5,292 bases of DNA from an uncultured Azospirillum sp. (GTDB lineage: Bacteria; Pseudomonadota; Alphaproteobacteria; Azospirillales; Azospirillaceae), in the NCBI GenBank assembly GCA_937960755.1, contig CALGOL010000506.1, positions 1 to 5,292 on the forward strand, in the 5' to 3' direction. The position numbers and the translations under genes are program-made. Below the pieces are notes generated by a model. The model did not search any database. It was given only the letters and a program-made list of their open reading frames with translations, and was not told the origin of the DNA. Each line of letters begins with the position of its first letter. Position 1 is the stretch's first letter. Below are positions 5,161-5,292 of the stretch, in pieces.

Positions 5161-5292
5161 ATGTTCACCCCCTCTCGCCGCTCCCTCATCAAAGCCGCCG
5201 GCGCCATGGGCGCGCTGTCGGCCGTCTCCATGCCGTGGGTCGCCCGCGCCGCGACGCATAAGGTCGTCGTGGTCGGCGGCGGTCCCGGCGGC
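5161..5292 (+). CDS. fccB: FccB, flavoprotein subunit of sulfide dehydrogenase (5' part only)
   Basis: Only the first 44 codons are in the window; the frame runs open off the right edge. The N-terminus has a Tat signal (SRRSLIK at residues 5-11, then a hydrophobic stretch ending near ARA, residue 30), as expected for a cofactor-loaded periplasmic flavoprotein. It is followed at once by the beta strand and glycine loop of an FAD-binding Rossmann fold, KVVVVGGGPGG (34-44). With fccA directly upstream, this is the flavin subunit of flavocytochrome c sulfide dehydrogenase (also called SoxF), which oxidises sulfide to sulfur at a flavin and disulfide centre. The catalytic cysteines lie beyond the window, so intactness cannot be judged. 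Confidence 0.9.
   Translation, partial: MFTPSRRSLIKAAGAMGALSAVSMPWVARAATHKVVVVGGGPGG

Noticed and set aside
4423..5259. 278-codon minus-strand open frame covering fccA and its promoter
   Set aside because: It is antisense to the two CXXCH motifs and signal peptide of FccA, has compositionally biased residues, and no recognisable domain.

Overview
The window is a GC-rich, densely coded stretch of a chromosome from what looks like an alphaproteobacterium. A Rhodospirillales/Magnetospirillum-like relative is my guess from codon use and protein style; no rRNA or other marker gene is present to prove it. The theme is periplasmic oxidation of reduced sulfur compounds.

Left part: the first 45 bases are the start of a minus-strand gene (15 codons, signal-peptide-like), divergent from the sox genes. 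The two are separated by about 168 bases of AT-richer control DNA with a candidate promoter and a perfect 10-bp palindrome. On the plus strand follow soxY (Tat-exported sulfur carrier ending in GGCGG), soxZ (its partner) and soxB (Tat-exported dimanganese sulfate thiol esterase). Together they give the carrier and the hydrolase of the Sox pathway. soxXA and soxCD are not in view. After soxB lies a 110-bp inverted repeat made of two hairpin arms, then a secreted single-domain rhodanese with an intact active-site cysteine, probably the last gene of this transcription unit.

Middle: the rhodanese gene directly abuts, tail to tail with no spacer, a minus-strand bluB, the O2-dependent 5,6-dimethylbenzimidazole synthase used to make the lower ligand of vitamin B12. 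It is metabolically unrelated to sulfur oxidation and looks like an inserted neighbour.

Right part: a 300-bp divergent intergenic region separates bluB from fccAB. It holds a near-perfect 20-bp palindrome, a perfect FNR/anaerobox (TTGAT-N4-ATCAA), a plausible -10 element, and a long bipartite stem-loop just before fccA with an alternative, mutually exclusive hairpin. fccA encodes a secreted diheme cytochrome c. It is followed, with the ribosome binding site overlapping its stop codon, by fccB, the Tat-exported FAD subunit of flavocytochrome c sulfide dehydrogenase, which is cut off by the window end.

Taken together, FccAB would oxidise sulfide to sulfur/polysulfide and pass electrons to cytochromes, SoxYZB would process SoxY-bound sulfur to sulfate, and the rhodanese could move sulfane sulfur in the periplasm. 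The protein families are all known. The least ordinary content is the regulatory DNA: the oxygen-type FNR site and palindrome between bluB and fccA, and the structured leaders before fccA, soxY and the rhodanese gene.
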